From contig NZ_JAGIOR010000001.1 in NCBI RefSeq assembly GCF_017876795.1, positions 2,630,501-2,694,500 of the forward strand: 64,000 bases of DNA, written 5' to 3'. This DNA is from Rhizobium leguminosarum (GTDB lineage Bacteria > Pseudomonadota > Alphaproteobacteria > Rhizobiales > Rhizobiaceae). Positions 41,579 through 50,259 of the stretch are shown here, piece by piece. The notes under the pieces are model-generated. The model worked only from the letters and a program-made list of their open reading frames with translations, did not search any database and had not been told where the DNA came from. The stretch's first letter is position 1, and each line of letters opens with the position of its first letter. The translations under genes were made by a program, and so were the position numbers.

Positions 41579-42376
41579 TCACTCCTTGCCGTACCGGTCG
41601 TGATGGCGCCACCAGATGCCGGTTTCGTTGCGGCCCTTCGGGGCGCGATCGAGCCATTGGTACATGCCCCAGAGCCCGTCCAGCCCGCGGGCATAGCTTG
41701 AATAGCTGTGATAGACGGCTCCATCGACAAGCTCGAAGGCGCTGACTCCCGGCCGGTCGCGGGTGTAGGTGGGGACATCGGTGCCGGTCATGGCAGCAAT
41801 CTGGGCCACCGGTCCCTCACTTCCAGGCGATTGCCATTCCTGCACGGTCTTGCCGGCGAGCGGTTCGGGGGCGGGCGGTTCGCGGCGGTAATTATAGTCA
41901 ACGTTGCCGCGGTGCTGCTGCTCGGCGGAGAACCAGACGCTGAAATCGCCGTTGAAATCGCTGCCGAAGGATGAGGCCCAGGGGAAGCTCCAGCCCATGC
42001 GCTGTTTGAAAGCCTGAAGCTGTGTGAGCGGCGCGCGCGAGACCGCCGTGAAGGCGACATCGTGGTTTTCGAGATGGACGAAGAAGCCGTTGAAGCCGTC
42101 GGCAATCGAGGAGCAAGACGGGCATCCGGCAGTATAATCGGGCCCGAACATGAAGTGATAGACGAGAAGCTGCGAACGGCCGCCGAAGAGGTCTTTCAGC
42201 GAGACGTTGCCGTCTTCGGTGTCGAAGCGGTAATCTTTTTCGATCGTCACGCGCGGCAATTGCTGGCGCTTGAGCGCCAGCGCGTCGCTCTGCCTGGTCA
42301 GCTCCTTTTCTTCCTCGAGCAGATCGAGCCTGGCTGCCAGCCACTGCTGGCGTGTTGCGTTGAGTTGTGCCGTCAT
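41579..42376 (-). CDS. DUF899 family (thioredoxin-like) protein
   Basis: 265 residues from ATG 42376. Thioredoxin-like DUF899 pattern: LFGGRSQLLVYHFMFGPDYTAGCPSCSSIADGFNG with a CxxC-like Cys pair, then YSSYARGLDGLWGMYQWLDRAPKGRNE at the C-terminus. The N-terminal 60 residues form a coiled-coil-like helix (LDLLEEEKELTRQSDALALKRQQLP). No signal peptide. A redox role is likely but unproven. Divergent from a regulator gene 120 bases away. Confidence 0.85.
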   Translation of the reverse strand: MTAQLNATRQQWLAARLDLLEEEKELTRQSDALALKRQQLPRVTIEKDYRFDTEDGNVSLKDLFGGRSQLLVYHFMFGPDYTAGCPSCSSIADGFNGFFVHLENHDVAFTAVSRAPLTQLQAFKQRMGWSFPWASSFGSDFNGDFSVWFSAEQQHRGNVDYNYRREPPAPEPLAGKTVQEWQSPGSEGPVAQIAAMTGTDVPTYTRDRPGVSAFELVDGAVYHSYSSYARGLDGLWGMYQWLDRAPKGRNETGIWWRHHDRYGKE

Positions 42377-42496
42377 TTGGGACTTCTCCTTTGCCTGTCT
42401 ATCGTCGTAGCATCCGGCGCAGGGTTGCCTGCCGGTCTCACGCAGATTACGGCCGGGCAGAGGAATGGTGGGAGTGACAAGTGTGACGGGATTTGA

Positions 42497-43717
42497 ATGG
42501 ACTCGCTGATCACAGCCGCGGCGCGGGCGCTGGCGACAGGCGATGCGCTCGGCGCACTGAAGCGGGTGGCGTTGCGCGACGATGCGCCGGCATTGGCGCT
42601 GCGCGGCATCGCGATGGCACAGCTTGGCGATCTCGTTCGCGCCAAGGCGCTGCTGAAGAGTGCGGCGCGCGCCTTCGGCCCGCGGGAGGCCGTGGCGCGA
42701 GCGCGCTGCGTGGTCGCCGAGGCCGAGATCGCGCTCGTCTCGCGCGATCTCACCTGGCCGCCGAAGGCGCTGGACGCGGCGCGCAAGGTGCTGGACGCGC
42801 ATGGCGACAAGGTCAATGCCGCCCATGCAGGCAACGTCGCCATTCGCAGACTGGTGCTGATCGGCGGCCTCGACGAGGCCGAGCGGGCGCTCGGAGCACT
42901 CGATCCGACGCCGCTGCCACCGGCTCTGCGGGCTGCCCACGAACTGGTGGCGGCTGGCATCGCCGTCCGCCGCCTGCAGACGAGGGCGGCGCATTCGGCG
43001 CTTGACCGGGCCAGGCTTGCGGCGCGCGCGGCCGATATCCCGGCTTTGACGGCGGAGGTCGAAGCCGCCGCCTTGGTGCTCGATACTCCGGCGGCGCGGC
43101 TGATGTCGCGCGGGCAGGAGCGTCCGCTGCTGCTTGCGGCGGTGGAAGAGCTGCTTTCCTCCGGCACGCTCGTCGTCGATGCCTGCCGCCATGTGGTGTG
43201 GAATGCGGGGACGGCGGTATCACTGGCGACCCGGCCCGTGCTGTTTGCGCTCGCCCGAACGCTCGCCGAAGCCTGGCCGGGGGATGTGGCAAGGGGCACG
43301 CTGATTGCCCGTGCCTTTCGCGGCAAACATGCCGATGAATCGCATCGCGCGCGGCTGCGGGTCGAGATCGGCCGGCTGCGCGCCGAGCTGCGCGGACTGG
43401 TGGAGGTTTCGGCGACGAAGCGCGGCTTTGCGCTTTCGCCGCGCGGCCCCCAGGAGATTGCCGTGCTGGCGCCACTCGTCGAAGGGCCGCATGGGGCAGT
43501 GCTCGCCTTTTTGGCCGACGGAGAGGCTTGGTCGAGCTCGGCCTTGGCGATCGCACTGGGAGCGAGCCCCCGCACCGTGCAGCGGGCGCTGGATTCGCTC
43601 GCTGGGGAAGGCAAGGTGCAATCCCTGGGGCGCGGGCGGGCACGGCGCTGGATGAGCCCGCCCCTATCGGGTTTCCCGACGATCTTGTTACTCCCCGGGC
43701 CGCTACCGAGCGATTAG
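42497..43717 (+). CDS. DNA-binding regulator with two apparent winged helices
   Basis: 406 residues. The first ~210 are all-helical and Ala-rich, possibly TPR-like (ALALRGIAMAQLGDLVRAKALLKSAAR). Residues about 275-320 (IARAFRGKHADESHRARLRVEIGRLRAELRGLVEVSATKRGFAL) resemble an OmpR/BTAD-type winged helix, and about 335-385 (AWSSSALAIALGASPRTVQRALDSLAGEGKVQSLGRGRARRW) a second helix-turn-helix. It is divergent from DUF899 and 45 bases before the propeller gene, so both are candidate targets. Not assigned to a named family. Confidence 0.7.
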   Translation: MDSLITAAARALATGDALGALKRVALRDDAPALALRGIAMAQLGDLVRAKALLKSAARAFGPREAVARARCVVAEAEIALVSRDLTWPPKALDAARKVLDAHGDKVNAAHAGNVAIRRLVLIGGLDEAERALGALDPTPLPPALRAAHELVAAGIAVRRLQTRAAHSALDRARLAARAADIPALTAEVEAAALVLDTPAARLMSRGQERPLLLAAVEELLSSGTLVVDACRHVVWNAGTAVSLATRPVLFALARTLAEAWPGDVARGTLIARAFRGKHADESHRARLRVEIGRLRAELRGLVEVSATKRGFALSPRGPQEIAVLAPLVEGPHGAVLAFLADGEAWSSSALAIALGASPRTVQRALDSLAGEGKVQSLGRGRARRWMSPPLSGFPTILLLPGPLPSD

Positions 43718-43762
43718 GATGACCCAAGTTATAAGGAAGCCCGAGTTACAGGGAGGGAAGAG

Positions 43763-44395
43763 ATGAAAAAATCAGCTGCGAATATCCTGCGTGAATATGG
43801 ACCGTTTCCCGGCGCCGAGCGCGTCAATGGCGTCACCTTCGACGGCGAGCATGTCTGGTTTGCCTCTGGCGATAAGCTGAATGCGCTCGATCCCGCAAGC
43901 GGCGAGGTGGTGCGCTCGATCGAGGTCGCATCGCATGCCGGAACCGCTTTCGACGGCGAGTTTCTCTATCAGATCGCCGAGGATGTCATTCACAAGATCG
44001 ACCCGAAGACCGGCCGTATCCTTTCCACCATCCCGGCGCCCGGCAATGGCGGCGATTCCGGCCTTGCCTGGGCCGAAGGCACGCTCTGGGTCGGCCAGCA
44101 CCGCGGCCGCAAGATCCATCAGATCGACCCGGAGACCGGCAAGATTCTGCGCACCATCGAATCCAACCGCGTCGTCACAGGCGTTACCTGGGTCGACGGT
44201 CAGCTCTGGCACGGCACCTGGGAGGGCGACGACAGCGACGTCAGGCGCATCGACCCCGAAACGGGGGAGGTGCTGGAACGGCTCGACATGCCCGAAGGCA
44301 CCGGCGTCTCCGGCCTCGAATCCGACGGCGGCGACTGCTTCTTCTGTGGCGGTGGCGGCAGCGGCAAGATCCGCGCGGTGCGCCGGCCGGGGTGA
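43763..44395 (+). CDS. Beta-propeller protein, glutamine cyclotransferase-like
   Basis: 210 residues containing four ~45-residue repeats, each ending in a pattern like IDPETGKILRTI (ALDPASGEVVRSI, IDPKTGRILSTI, IDPETGKILRTI, IDPETGEVLERL), separated by GLAWAEGTLWVG/GVTWVDGQLWHG strands. This fits NHL/PQQ-like propellers and the glutaminyl-peptide cyclotransferase superfamily. No signal peptide is seen, so enzyme activity is uncertain. Possibly cotranscribed with the regulator upstream. Confidence 0.72.
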   Translation: MKKSAANILREYGPFPGAERVNGVTFDGEHVWFASGDKLNALDPASGEVVRSIEVASHAGTAFDGEFLYQIAEDVIHKIDPKTGRILSTIPAPGNGGDSGLAWAEGTLWVGQHRGRKIHQIDPETGKILRTIESNRVVTGVTWVDGQLWHGTWEGDDSDVRRIDPETGEVLERLDMPEGTGVSGLESDGGDCFFCGGGGSGKIRAVRRPG

Positions 44396-44461
44396 CGCGG
44401 TGTCATTGGGGTGAGGGCGGTGGACAGTCCGGCACGCTCCACACCTCTTTATCAAGGGTGC

Positions 44462-44606
44462 GGCCCTCTTCAACGCCCCTCATGCTGAGGTGCGCAGCCC
44501 ATAGGGCGAAGCCTCGAAGCACGCCGCAACGCTGCTTCTTGCATCCAATGCTGGAACACCCGCCTCGTCCTTCGAGGCCCCTGCGGGGCATCTCAGGATG
44601 AGGATC
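44462..44606. repeat. Mosaic palindromic repeat, family B copy 3 (inverted)
   Basis: CCTCATGCTGAGGTGCGCAG, GCCTCGAAGCACGC, GCTGCTTCTTGCATCC and TCGTCCTTCGAGGCCCCTGC with CAGGATGAGG match the other family B elements, partly in the opposite orientation. Confidence 0.6.
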
Positions 44607-44644
44607 GTCGGAGGATGCCGCGCCCGCAATAAGGCTCGCCGCAG

Positions 44645-46051
44645 CTAGCGCTTCTCCAACACATCCCCCAACACCTCGAATACCCGCGCATCCAGCGTCT
44701 GCGACACGTTGAACCGCATGAAATTGGTCGCCGATTGCGACAGGCTGAATGCGTTGCCGGGGGCCAAAACGATCCTCTTTTCGAGGGCGGCCCGCGCCAC
44801 ATCAGCCGCATCGACGCCATCGGGCAGTCGGCACCAGAGGAACATTCCGGCCTGCGGCTCCAGCCAGGGCGTTATCCCCAGGGCCTCCAGCCTGGCCGAG
44901 ACCTCGCTCATTGCCCGGGAGAGCCGCTGTCTCAGCGTTTCCAAATGTTTGCGATAGCTGCCGTCGCTCAAGACGTTCAGTACCAGCTCCGCCGTCAGCC
45001 GGCCGCCGCCGAAGGAGGTGGCGATCTTGAGGTCGCTCAGGCCGTCGATCCATTCCGGTTTCGCCGCGACGAAGCCGCAGCGGGCCGAGGCCGACAGGGT
45101 TTTCGAAAAGCTGCCGATATGGATGACCCGTTCGAGGCCATCGAAGGCGGCAAGGCGGGGCGCCGGCGTATGTTCGAAATCGGCGAAGATATCGTCCTCG
45201 ATGATGGTCAGATCGAATTGATCGGCGAGCTTCAGAAGCCGATGGGCCGTCACCGGGGAAAGCGTTGCGCCCGTCGGATTGTGGATGCCGGAGTTGGTGA
45301 TGTAGAGCCGCGGCCGCTCCTCGGCGACGACTTGGGAAAATCGCTCGATATCGGGACCGGACGTCGTGTAGGGCACGCCGACGATCTTTGCCCGGTGGGC
45401 GCGCAGAAGCGCGTGGAAATTGAAATAGCAGGGGTCGTCGACCAGCACCGTGTCGCCGGGTTCGAGCAGGAAACGGCAGAGCAGATCGATTGCCTGGGTG
45501 CCGGAATCGGCCAGCATGATCTGATCGGGGGAGGCTTCGATCCCCCGCTCGCCCATGCGCCGCGAAATCAGCTGGCGCAGTGGCGGCAAGCCGAGCGGCG
45601 AGCCGTAATCGGCGAGCACTGGCCCATCGGCGCGGGCAAGCGTTCTGAGCCCGCGGCGCATGCCTTCCCCGGGCAGCCAGGAAGGCGGCAGCCAGCCGCA
45701 GCCGGGCTTCAGAGCGGTTTCATCGGCCTCCAGCGATTGCCGCGATATCCAGAAGGGATCGACGGCGCGGTCGAGCTTCGGCCCGGCATCGGCAAGCGCA
45801 AACGGCGCCGCCTGATTGGCGACGTAAAAACCCGAACCCGGCCTTGCCAGGATCGCGCCTTCGGCGACCAGGCGTTCATAGGCGTCGACGACGGTCGAGG
45901 TCGACAGCTTCAATGTCGCCGCCAGACCCCGGACCGAAGGCAGCCTTGCGCCCGGCGTCAGGCTGCGGCCGGCAATGCGCTGCCGGATCGTTGCAACGAC
46001 CATCTCGACACGCGTGCGTGCTTCGTTCATCCGTACTGCTTTCCGCGCCAT
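44645..46051 (-). CDS. PLP-dependent MocR/PdxR-family regulator
   Basis: 468 residues from ATG 46051 (ATG 46030 is an alternative). GntR-type winged helix at residues about 10-80 (VVATIRQRIAGRSLTPGARLPSVRGLAATLKLSTSTVVDAYERLVAEGAILARPGSGFYV), then an aminotransferase fold with the PLP Lys in GSFSKTLSASARCGF and the PLP-ring Asp in IIEDDIFADF. It senses a PLP-linked ligand. Divergent from an EamA exporter gene over 90 bases, the usual arrangement for a target gene. Confidence 0.9.
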   Translation of the reverse strand: MARKAVRMNEARTRVEMVVATIRQRIAGRSLTPGARLPSVRGLAATLKLSTSTVVDAYERLVAEGAILARPGSGFYVANQAAPFALADAGPKLDRAVDPFWISRQSLEADETALKPGCGWLPPSWLPGEGMRRGLRTLARADGPVLADYGSPLGLPPLRQLISRRMGERGIEASPDQIMLADSGTQAIDLLCRFLLEPGDTVLVDDPCYFNFHALLRAHRAKIVGVPYTTSGPDIERFSQVVAEERPRLYITNSGIHNPTGATLSPVTAHRLLKLADQFDLTIIEDDIFADFEHTPAPRLAAFDGLERVIHIGSFSKTLSASARCGFVAAKPEWIDGLSDLKIATSFGGGRLTAELVLNVLSDGSYRKHLETLRQRLSRAMSEVSARLEALGITPWLEPQAGMFLWCRLPDGVDAADVARAALEKRIVLAPGNAFSLSQSATNFMRFNVSQTLDARVFEVLGDVLEKR

Positions 46052-46141
46052 AACAGTTTCGGGAAACCGTATCAGACTGTCACTGTCATGACTATCCGTA
46101 TTGGCCGATAAAGGGACGGCAATAATGGAGTGCAGCGCATC

Positions 46142-47005
46142 ATGGACCGCATGGCGTCGGGATGGATCAATGGTTTTATCGGGGTGGTGATCTTCAGCGG
46201 ATCGCTGCCGGCGACGCGCGTGGCGGTGATGCAGTTCGATCCCGTCTTCCTCACCGTGGCGCGTGCGGCGATCGCCGGCGTTCTTGCGCTTGGCCTGCTG
46301 ATCGCTTTCAGAGAGAAGCGGCCGAGCCGGCGCGACATCCTCTCGCTTGCCGTCGTTGCCCTCGGCGTCGTGGTCGGTTTCCCCCTGCTGACGGCGCTGG
46401 CGCTGCAGCACGTCACCTCAGCCCATTCCATCGTCTTCATCGGCCTGCTGCCGCTGGCGACCGCGATCTTCGGGGTGATCCGCGGCGGAGAACGGCCGAA
46501 GCCGGCATTCTGGTTATTCTCCATTCTCGGCAGCGTACTGGTGGCGGGGTTCGCATTGATGCAGGGTTTGACGGCGTCACCCGTCGGTGACCTTTTGATG
46601 CTGGCGGCGATCGTCGTCTGTGGCCTCGGTTATGCCGAAGGCGGCCGGCTTTCGCGCACGCTCGGCGGATGGCAGGTGATTTCCTGGGCGCTGGTGCTGT
46701 CGTTGCCGGTTATGGTCGCGGTTGCGCTTCTCCATCGGCCGGCGACCTTTGCAGGCATCGAAACGCCGGCGCTCGTCGGCCTTGCCTATGTCTCGCTGTT
46801 CTCAATGCTGATCGGCTTCATCTTCTGGTACCGCGGCCTGTCGCAAGGCGGCATCGCCGCCGTCGGCCAGCTGCAGCTGCTCCAGCCCTTCTTCGGCCTG
46901 GCGCTCGCCGCCACCCTGCTGCACGAGCCGGTCACCTGGGCGATGCTCGCGGTCACGGTTGCCGTCATCCTGTGCGTGGCGGGCGCACGCAGGTTCGCGC
47001 GCTAG
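46142..47005 (+). CDS. DMT-family transporter (EamA)
   Basis: 287 residues from ATG 46142; a GTG at 46130 adds four residues. Ten membrane helices in two EamA repeats; GLLPLATAIFGVIRGGERP and the second-repeat end QLQLLQPFFGLALAATLLHEP are typical. Members export amino acids or other metabolites. The divergent MocR regulator probably controls it. Confidence 0.88.
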   Translation: MDRMASGWINGFIGVVIFSGSLPATRVAVMQFDPVFLTVARAAIAGVLALGLLIAFREKRPSRRDILSLAVVALGVVVGFPLLTALALQHVTSAHSIVFIGLLPLATAIFGVIRGGERPKPAFWLFSILGSVLVAGFALMQGLTASPVGDLLMLAAIVVCGLGYAEGGRLSRTLGGWQVISWALVLSLPVMVAVALLHRPATFAGIETPALVGLAYVSLFSMLIGFIFWYRGLSQGGIAAVGQLQLLQPFFGLALAATLLHEPVTWAMLAVTVAVILCVAGARRFAR

Positions 47006-47048
47006 AAGAGATTGGTCACGAGCACGATCAGGCCGAGGCCATTTGCCG

Positions 47049-47267
47049 TCAGTCGCCGATCTTGCGGGCTTGTGCCTTCTCCAAGGCATCCGTCAACCAG
47101 AGGTCCCGACTTTCGCTATGGCAGAGATGGCCGGCGAAGCAGTGTCGCTCGTGCACATATCTTCGCTCCATTCCTCGGAGGGAGACGCCGGAGAGCTGAT
47201 ATCCGAGCACAATGCAGAGGAATATGCAGGACCAAGTTATTGCGAGAGTGAGCTGCCGCGTCGTCAT
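47049..47267 (-). CDS. Small single-pass membrane protein
   Basis: 72 residues. ATG 47267 has GAGGAG 7 bases upstream. One N-terminal helix (LTLAITWSCIFLCIVLGYQL) then a polar Cys/His-containing segment (HERHCFAGHLCHSESRDLWL). Could be a membrane anchor or uncleaved signal. Family not recognised; the good ribosome binding site is the main support. Confidence 0.5.
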   Translation of the reverse strand: MTTRQLTLAITWSCIFLCIVLGYQLSGVSLRGMERRYVHERHCFAGHLCHSESRDLWLTDALEKAQARKIGD

Positions 47268-47699
47268 TCATACATCTCCTCGGACAGACGAGGCAACCTA
47301 AACAGACTTCGATTGCAGAAAGCTTTTGGAAATGCCTAAAATATCAGTGATCTCCACGCGGAGACAATGTCGAACCATAGCCGTCCTGCGCAGCGTTTGC
47401 ACTCGAAATACGCTGCGATTCCTCTACCCCGCTGTCGTCCTGATGTAGGGACAGGTGCTGTCACCGTCGGACAGACGAAACGAGCTTATCGGAATAGGCA
47501 CGGCACTGGGATTTCACGCAGAGCCGACATGTCCAACGTCACAAAGCTGCCGCTCAATCGTCAGCAAATGGCCCTGTTACTGCCGCACCGTGCCCTCTTA
47601 GAGGTTCCATCGTCGCGACCTCGCCAGCCTTTGAGCGGCTGAGCGATCGACCGAGGCGGTCTTGCTGCCGACAAATCATGCACGTGAAAAGGAACGAAT
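47268..47699. other. Intergenic region upstream of the DUF4168 gene
   Basis: No confident gene. A 37-codon frame from ATG 47529 (MSNVTKLPLNRQQM...) has only a weak binding site. The last 60 bases form the DUF4168 leader, with AAGGAACG before ATG 47700. Confidence 0.4.
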
Positions 47700-48170
47700 A
47701 TGATCACTCGTTACACATCCCTGGCAATGATGACCGCTGCGGTCTTCGGCCTGCTTGCTTTCAGCCCGGCATCTGCTGTGGAGATGGCCCAGGCACAACA
47801 GCAGCCGTCGGCACAAGCGCAGCCGCCGGCGCAGGGCCAGGCGCCGATGCAGGGCCAGGCCGGCGGCACGGCTGCGCCCGCCGCCGTCAGCGATCAGAAA
47901 CTCGAGGCCTTTGCCGTTGCCTATCTGCAGGTCGACAAGGTCAGGCAGGAATATTCGGCTAAGATCGGCGCGACGAAGGACGAGGCTGGCAAGCAGAAGC
48001 TGCAGCAAGAGGCCAAGAAGCAGATGGTCGACACCGTCGAAGCCTCCAACGGCATCTCCGTCGAGGAATACTCCTCGATCCTGACGGCCGCGCAGAGCGA
48101 CCCGGCTCTGGCCAAGAAGGTGCTGGAAAAGATCGGCACACCGCCGCCGGGGCAGCAGCAACAGCAATAG
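47700..48170 (+). CDS. DUF4168 domain-containing secreted protein
   Basis: 156 residues. Signal peptide MITRYTSLAMMTAAVFGLLAFSPASA, a Gln/Pro/Ala-rich linker, then the helical DUF4168 domain (LEAFAVAYLQVDKVRQEYSAKIGATKDEAGKQKLQQEAKKQMVDTVEASNGISVEEYSSILTAAQSDPALAKKVLEKIG) and a poly-Gln end. Periplasmic or surface; function unknown. The Gln-rich segments are slippage-prone CAG/CAA repeats. Confidence 0.85.
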   Translation: MITRYTSLAMMTAAVFGLLAFSPASAVEMAQAQQQPSAQAQPPAQGQAPMQGQAGGTAAPAAVSDQKLEAFAVAYLQVDKVRQEYSAKIGATKDEAGKQKLQQEAKKQMVDTVEASNGISVEEYSSILTAAQSDPALAKKVLEKIGTPPPGQQQQQ

Positions 48171-48253
48171 GCTGAAACCGAAACGACGGGGCGGGTGGGC
48201 TAAAAGTCCACGTGGCAAGCGCTTCCCGCGCCCGCCCCAATCCTGACGCAGCC

Positions 48254-48640
48254 TCACTTGGCGGGCACGACCAGCGCCTCGCCCTTGCGCACGATGTAGG
48301 TCGCCAGCTCCGAAGCCTTGCCGTTGCCGACGTTCTTTGCCGAGTGGACCACGCCCGACGGAATGAACAGAGATTGACCGGCCTTGAGCGTCACCGGCTC
48401 GCTGCCTTCGAGCCGGTATTCCAGCGTGCCCTCGAGAACAAAGCCGATCTCTTCGCCGGGATGTGAGTGTTTTGGCGCGAGAACGCCCGGAGCGAAATCG
48501 ACGCGCACCTGAACGGCCTCATGGCCGGGCATGTCGATATCGCTCCTGACGAGATCGGTGCGCTGCAGCGGCTGTTCCGCATGCGCCGCCACGGCGGTGC
48601 CGAGAACGAAGGCGAGCGCCATAGCCTGGATCATTTTCAT
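48254..48640 (-). CDS. Secreted cupin-domain protein
   Basis: 128 residues from ATG 48640, preceded by AAGGA; the frame reaching 48691 is not supported. Signal peptide (MKMIQAMALAFVLGTAVAAHA), then one cupin: VRVDFAPGVLAPKHSHPGEEIGFVLEGTLEYRLEG with metal-ligand His/His/Glu, and the second motif FIPSGVVHSAKNVGNG. Periplasmic metal-binding protein or enzyme of unknown substrate. Confidence 0.85.
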   Translation of the reverse strand: MKMIQAMALAFVLGTAVAAHAEQPLQRTDLVRSDIDMPGHEAVQVRVDFAPGVLAPKHSHPGEEIGFVLEGTLEYRLEGSEPVTLKAGQSLFIPSGVVHSAKNVGNGKASELATYIVRKGEALVVPAK

Positions 48641-48851
48641 CTTGTCATCCTTCTTGAATTGACCTTTCCGGCTCATCGGCCGCAAGGGCATTTCAGTCGA
48701 TGATTGAACCTGGGATGTGTCTGAAATCCTGCCTTTTTGTAAGCGAGTGTATCTAGGCCGCGGCGGGTTGCTTCGGGTTGTTCGGGTGGCGGGATTTTAT
48801 CCTACGGCACGGCTCATCCGGCAACCGCAATCCCACCCATGCGTCCCACGT

Positions 48852-50063
48852 TCAAGCCGCCGACGTCGAGCCTCTAACCCCTGCCAGGGTCGCAATATCG
48901 GTCACCCCACCCGATGACTCGAAGTCGAAGATTTTCTGGGTCACCAGGGCGGCCGCACCCCGGGCCCAGGAATTGTCCTCCCAGTCGGGCAGCAGCGGCG
49001 GCGCGGTTCTGAAGGTTCGGGCGGCCAGCGCCTCGCGCAGGGGCGTCAGGAAGGGGTCGCCGAGAGAGACGGCTTCGCCGCCGGCGACGATGACTTCGGG
49101 GTCGGTGATGTTGACGAGGTTGGCAAGGGCGGTGCCGATGCCGCGGCCGGAATCTCCGACGAGGGCGAGGGCGGTGGCGTCACCTGATGCGAGCGCCTTG
49201 CGGAGATCGGGAAGACCGAGTTCGTCGCGGCCGGTTGCTTCGCGCCAGCGCCGGAGCATCGAGATTTCGGAGTGATAGGCCATCAGACAGCCGCGCTTGC
49301 CGCATTCGCAGAGCCGGCCGCCTTCCTCGAATAGCGTGTGGCCGAACTTGCCGGCAGCACCATTGGCGCCGCGATAGAGCTTGCCGTCGATCACGAGGGC
49401 GCAGCTGATGCCGACGCCGACGGCGAGCACCGCCATGTTGCGGTGCTGGCGGCCGAGCCCGAAGAGCTGCTGGGCGATGGCATAGGCGTTGGTGTCGTCC
49501 TCCAGCCAGACCGGCACGTGGACGCGGGCAGCGACCAGCGATGCCAGCGGGACGTTGTTCCAGCTGAAGCGGTAGCTGCGCACGCAGGCCGTCTGCTCGT
49601 GATTGATGACACCGGGCATGGAGATGCCGATGCCGGCGAGCCTGGCGTCGGGCCGGCCGGCGAGCTTCACCAGTTCGGGCACGGTGGCCGCCAAGAGGTC
49701 GGCGACCTTATCGGGGTCGTGGCCGTTGAGGCTTACCCGCATGGCGGCGACCGGGTTGGTGGCGAGGTCGGTCGCCACGCACTCGACCGAATCCACCATG
49801 AGTTTGAAGCCGACGGCAAGCGCGTGTTCGTAGTTGATATCGACCGGGATCGGGCGGCGGCCGGTGAGGCCGGGCACGGTCTTGCCCTCGATGACGATGC
49901 CTTCCTCCAGAAGGTCAGTGACGACGAAGGTGACGGCGGCCGGGCTTAGACCAATCACTGTCGCGATGTCGGCGCGGCTCCTCGGCCCCTCGCGCCTGAG
50001 AAGGTTGAGAATGAGGCGTCGGTTCATGGCTCTCGCCGTGGTCTGGTCGCCTTTTAACTTCAC
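48852..50063 (-). CDS. ROK-family transcriptional repressor
   Basis: 403 residues. N-terminal winged helix (ARAMNRRLILNLLRREGPRSRADIATVIGLSPAAVTFVVTDLLEEGIV) joined to a sugar-kinase-fold ROK domain (GIGISMPGVINHE, WLEDDTNAYA, GISCALVIDGKLYRGANGAAGKFGH) with the zinc motif CECGKRGCLMAYHS. XylR/NagC-type regulators release DNA on binding a sugar. Divergent from the ABC transporter/GH42 operon, which is its evident target; the inducer is probably a galactoside or its product. Confidence 0.9.
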   Translation of the reverse strand: MKLKGDQTTARAMNRRLILNLLRREGPRSRADIATVIGLSPAAVTFVVTDLLEEGIVIEGKTVPGLTGRRPIPVDINYEHALAVGFKLMVDSVECVATDLATNPVAAMRVSLNGHDPDKVADLLAATVPELVKLAGRPDARLAGIGISMPGVINHEQTACVRSYRFSWNNVPLASLVAARVHVPVWLEDDTNAYAIAQQLFGLGRQHRNMAVLAVGVGISCALVIDGKLYRGANGAAGKFGHTLFEEGGRLCECGKRGCLMAYHSEISMLRRWREATGRDELGLPDLRKALASGDATALALVGDSGRGIGTALANLVNITDPEVIVAGGEAVSLGDPFLTPLREALAARTFRTAPPLLPDWEDNSWARGAAALVTQKIFDFESSGGVTDIATLAGVRGSTSAA

Positions 50064-50073
50064 GATGCATTCC

Positions 50074-50090
50074 TTAATTTTGTAAATTAA
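50074..50090. promoter_or_regulatory. Candidate ROK operator
   Basis: TTAATTT-TGT-AAATTAA is a perfect 7-bp inverted repeat 11 bases upstream of the ROK start, in the divergent region with the sugar operon. The AT-rich symmetry fits NagC/XylR-type operators. Position suggests autoregulation; reach to the transporter promoter is inferred. Confidence 0.55.
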
Positions 50091-50259
50091 TTATTGCGGC
50101 CTGCAAAGATCTATGCATAAGTTCGGCCGCGGATCAACTCAGCCAAGCGGATTATCGCTGGAATTGCGGGTGGATCGCATGTGTTGAAGGCCTGGTCGGT
50201 CGTTTCATGGAGGAGGCGGCGGGTCGGGAGATATCGATCGATCAACTGGGAGGAATTCA

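Noticed and set aside
44645..46411. 588-residue version of the MocR gene
   Set aside because: The extension is antisense to the EamA gene and has no domain.
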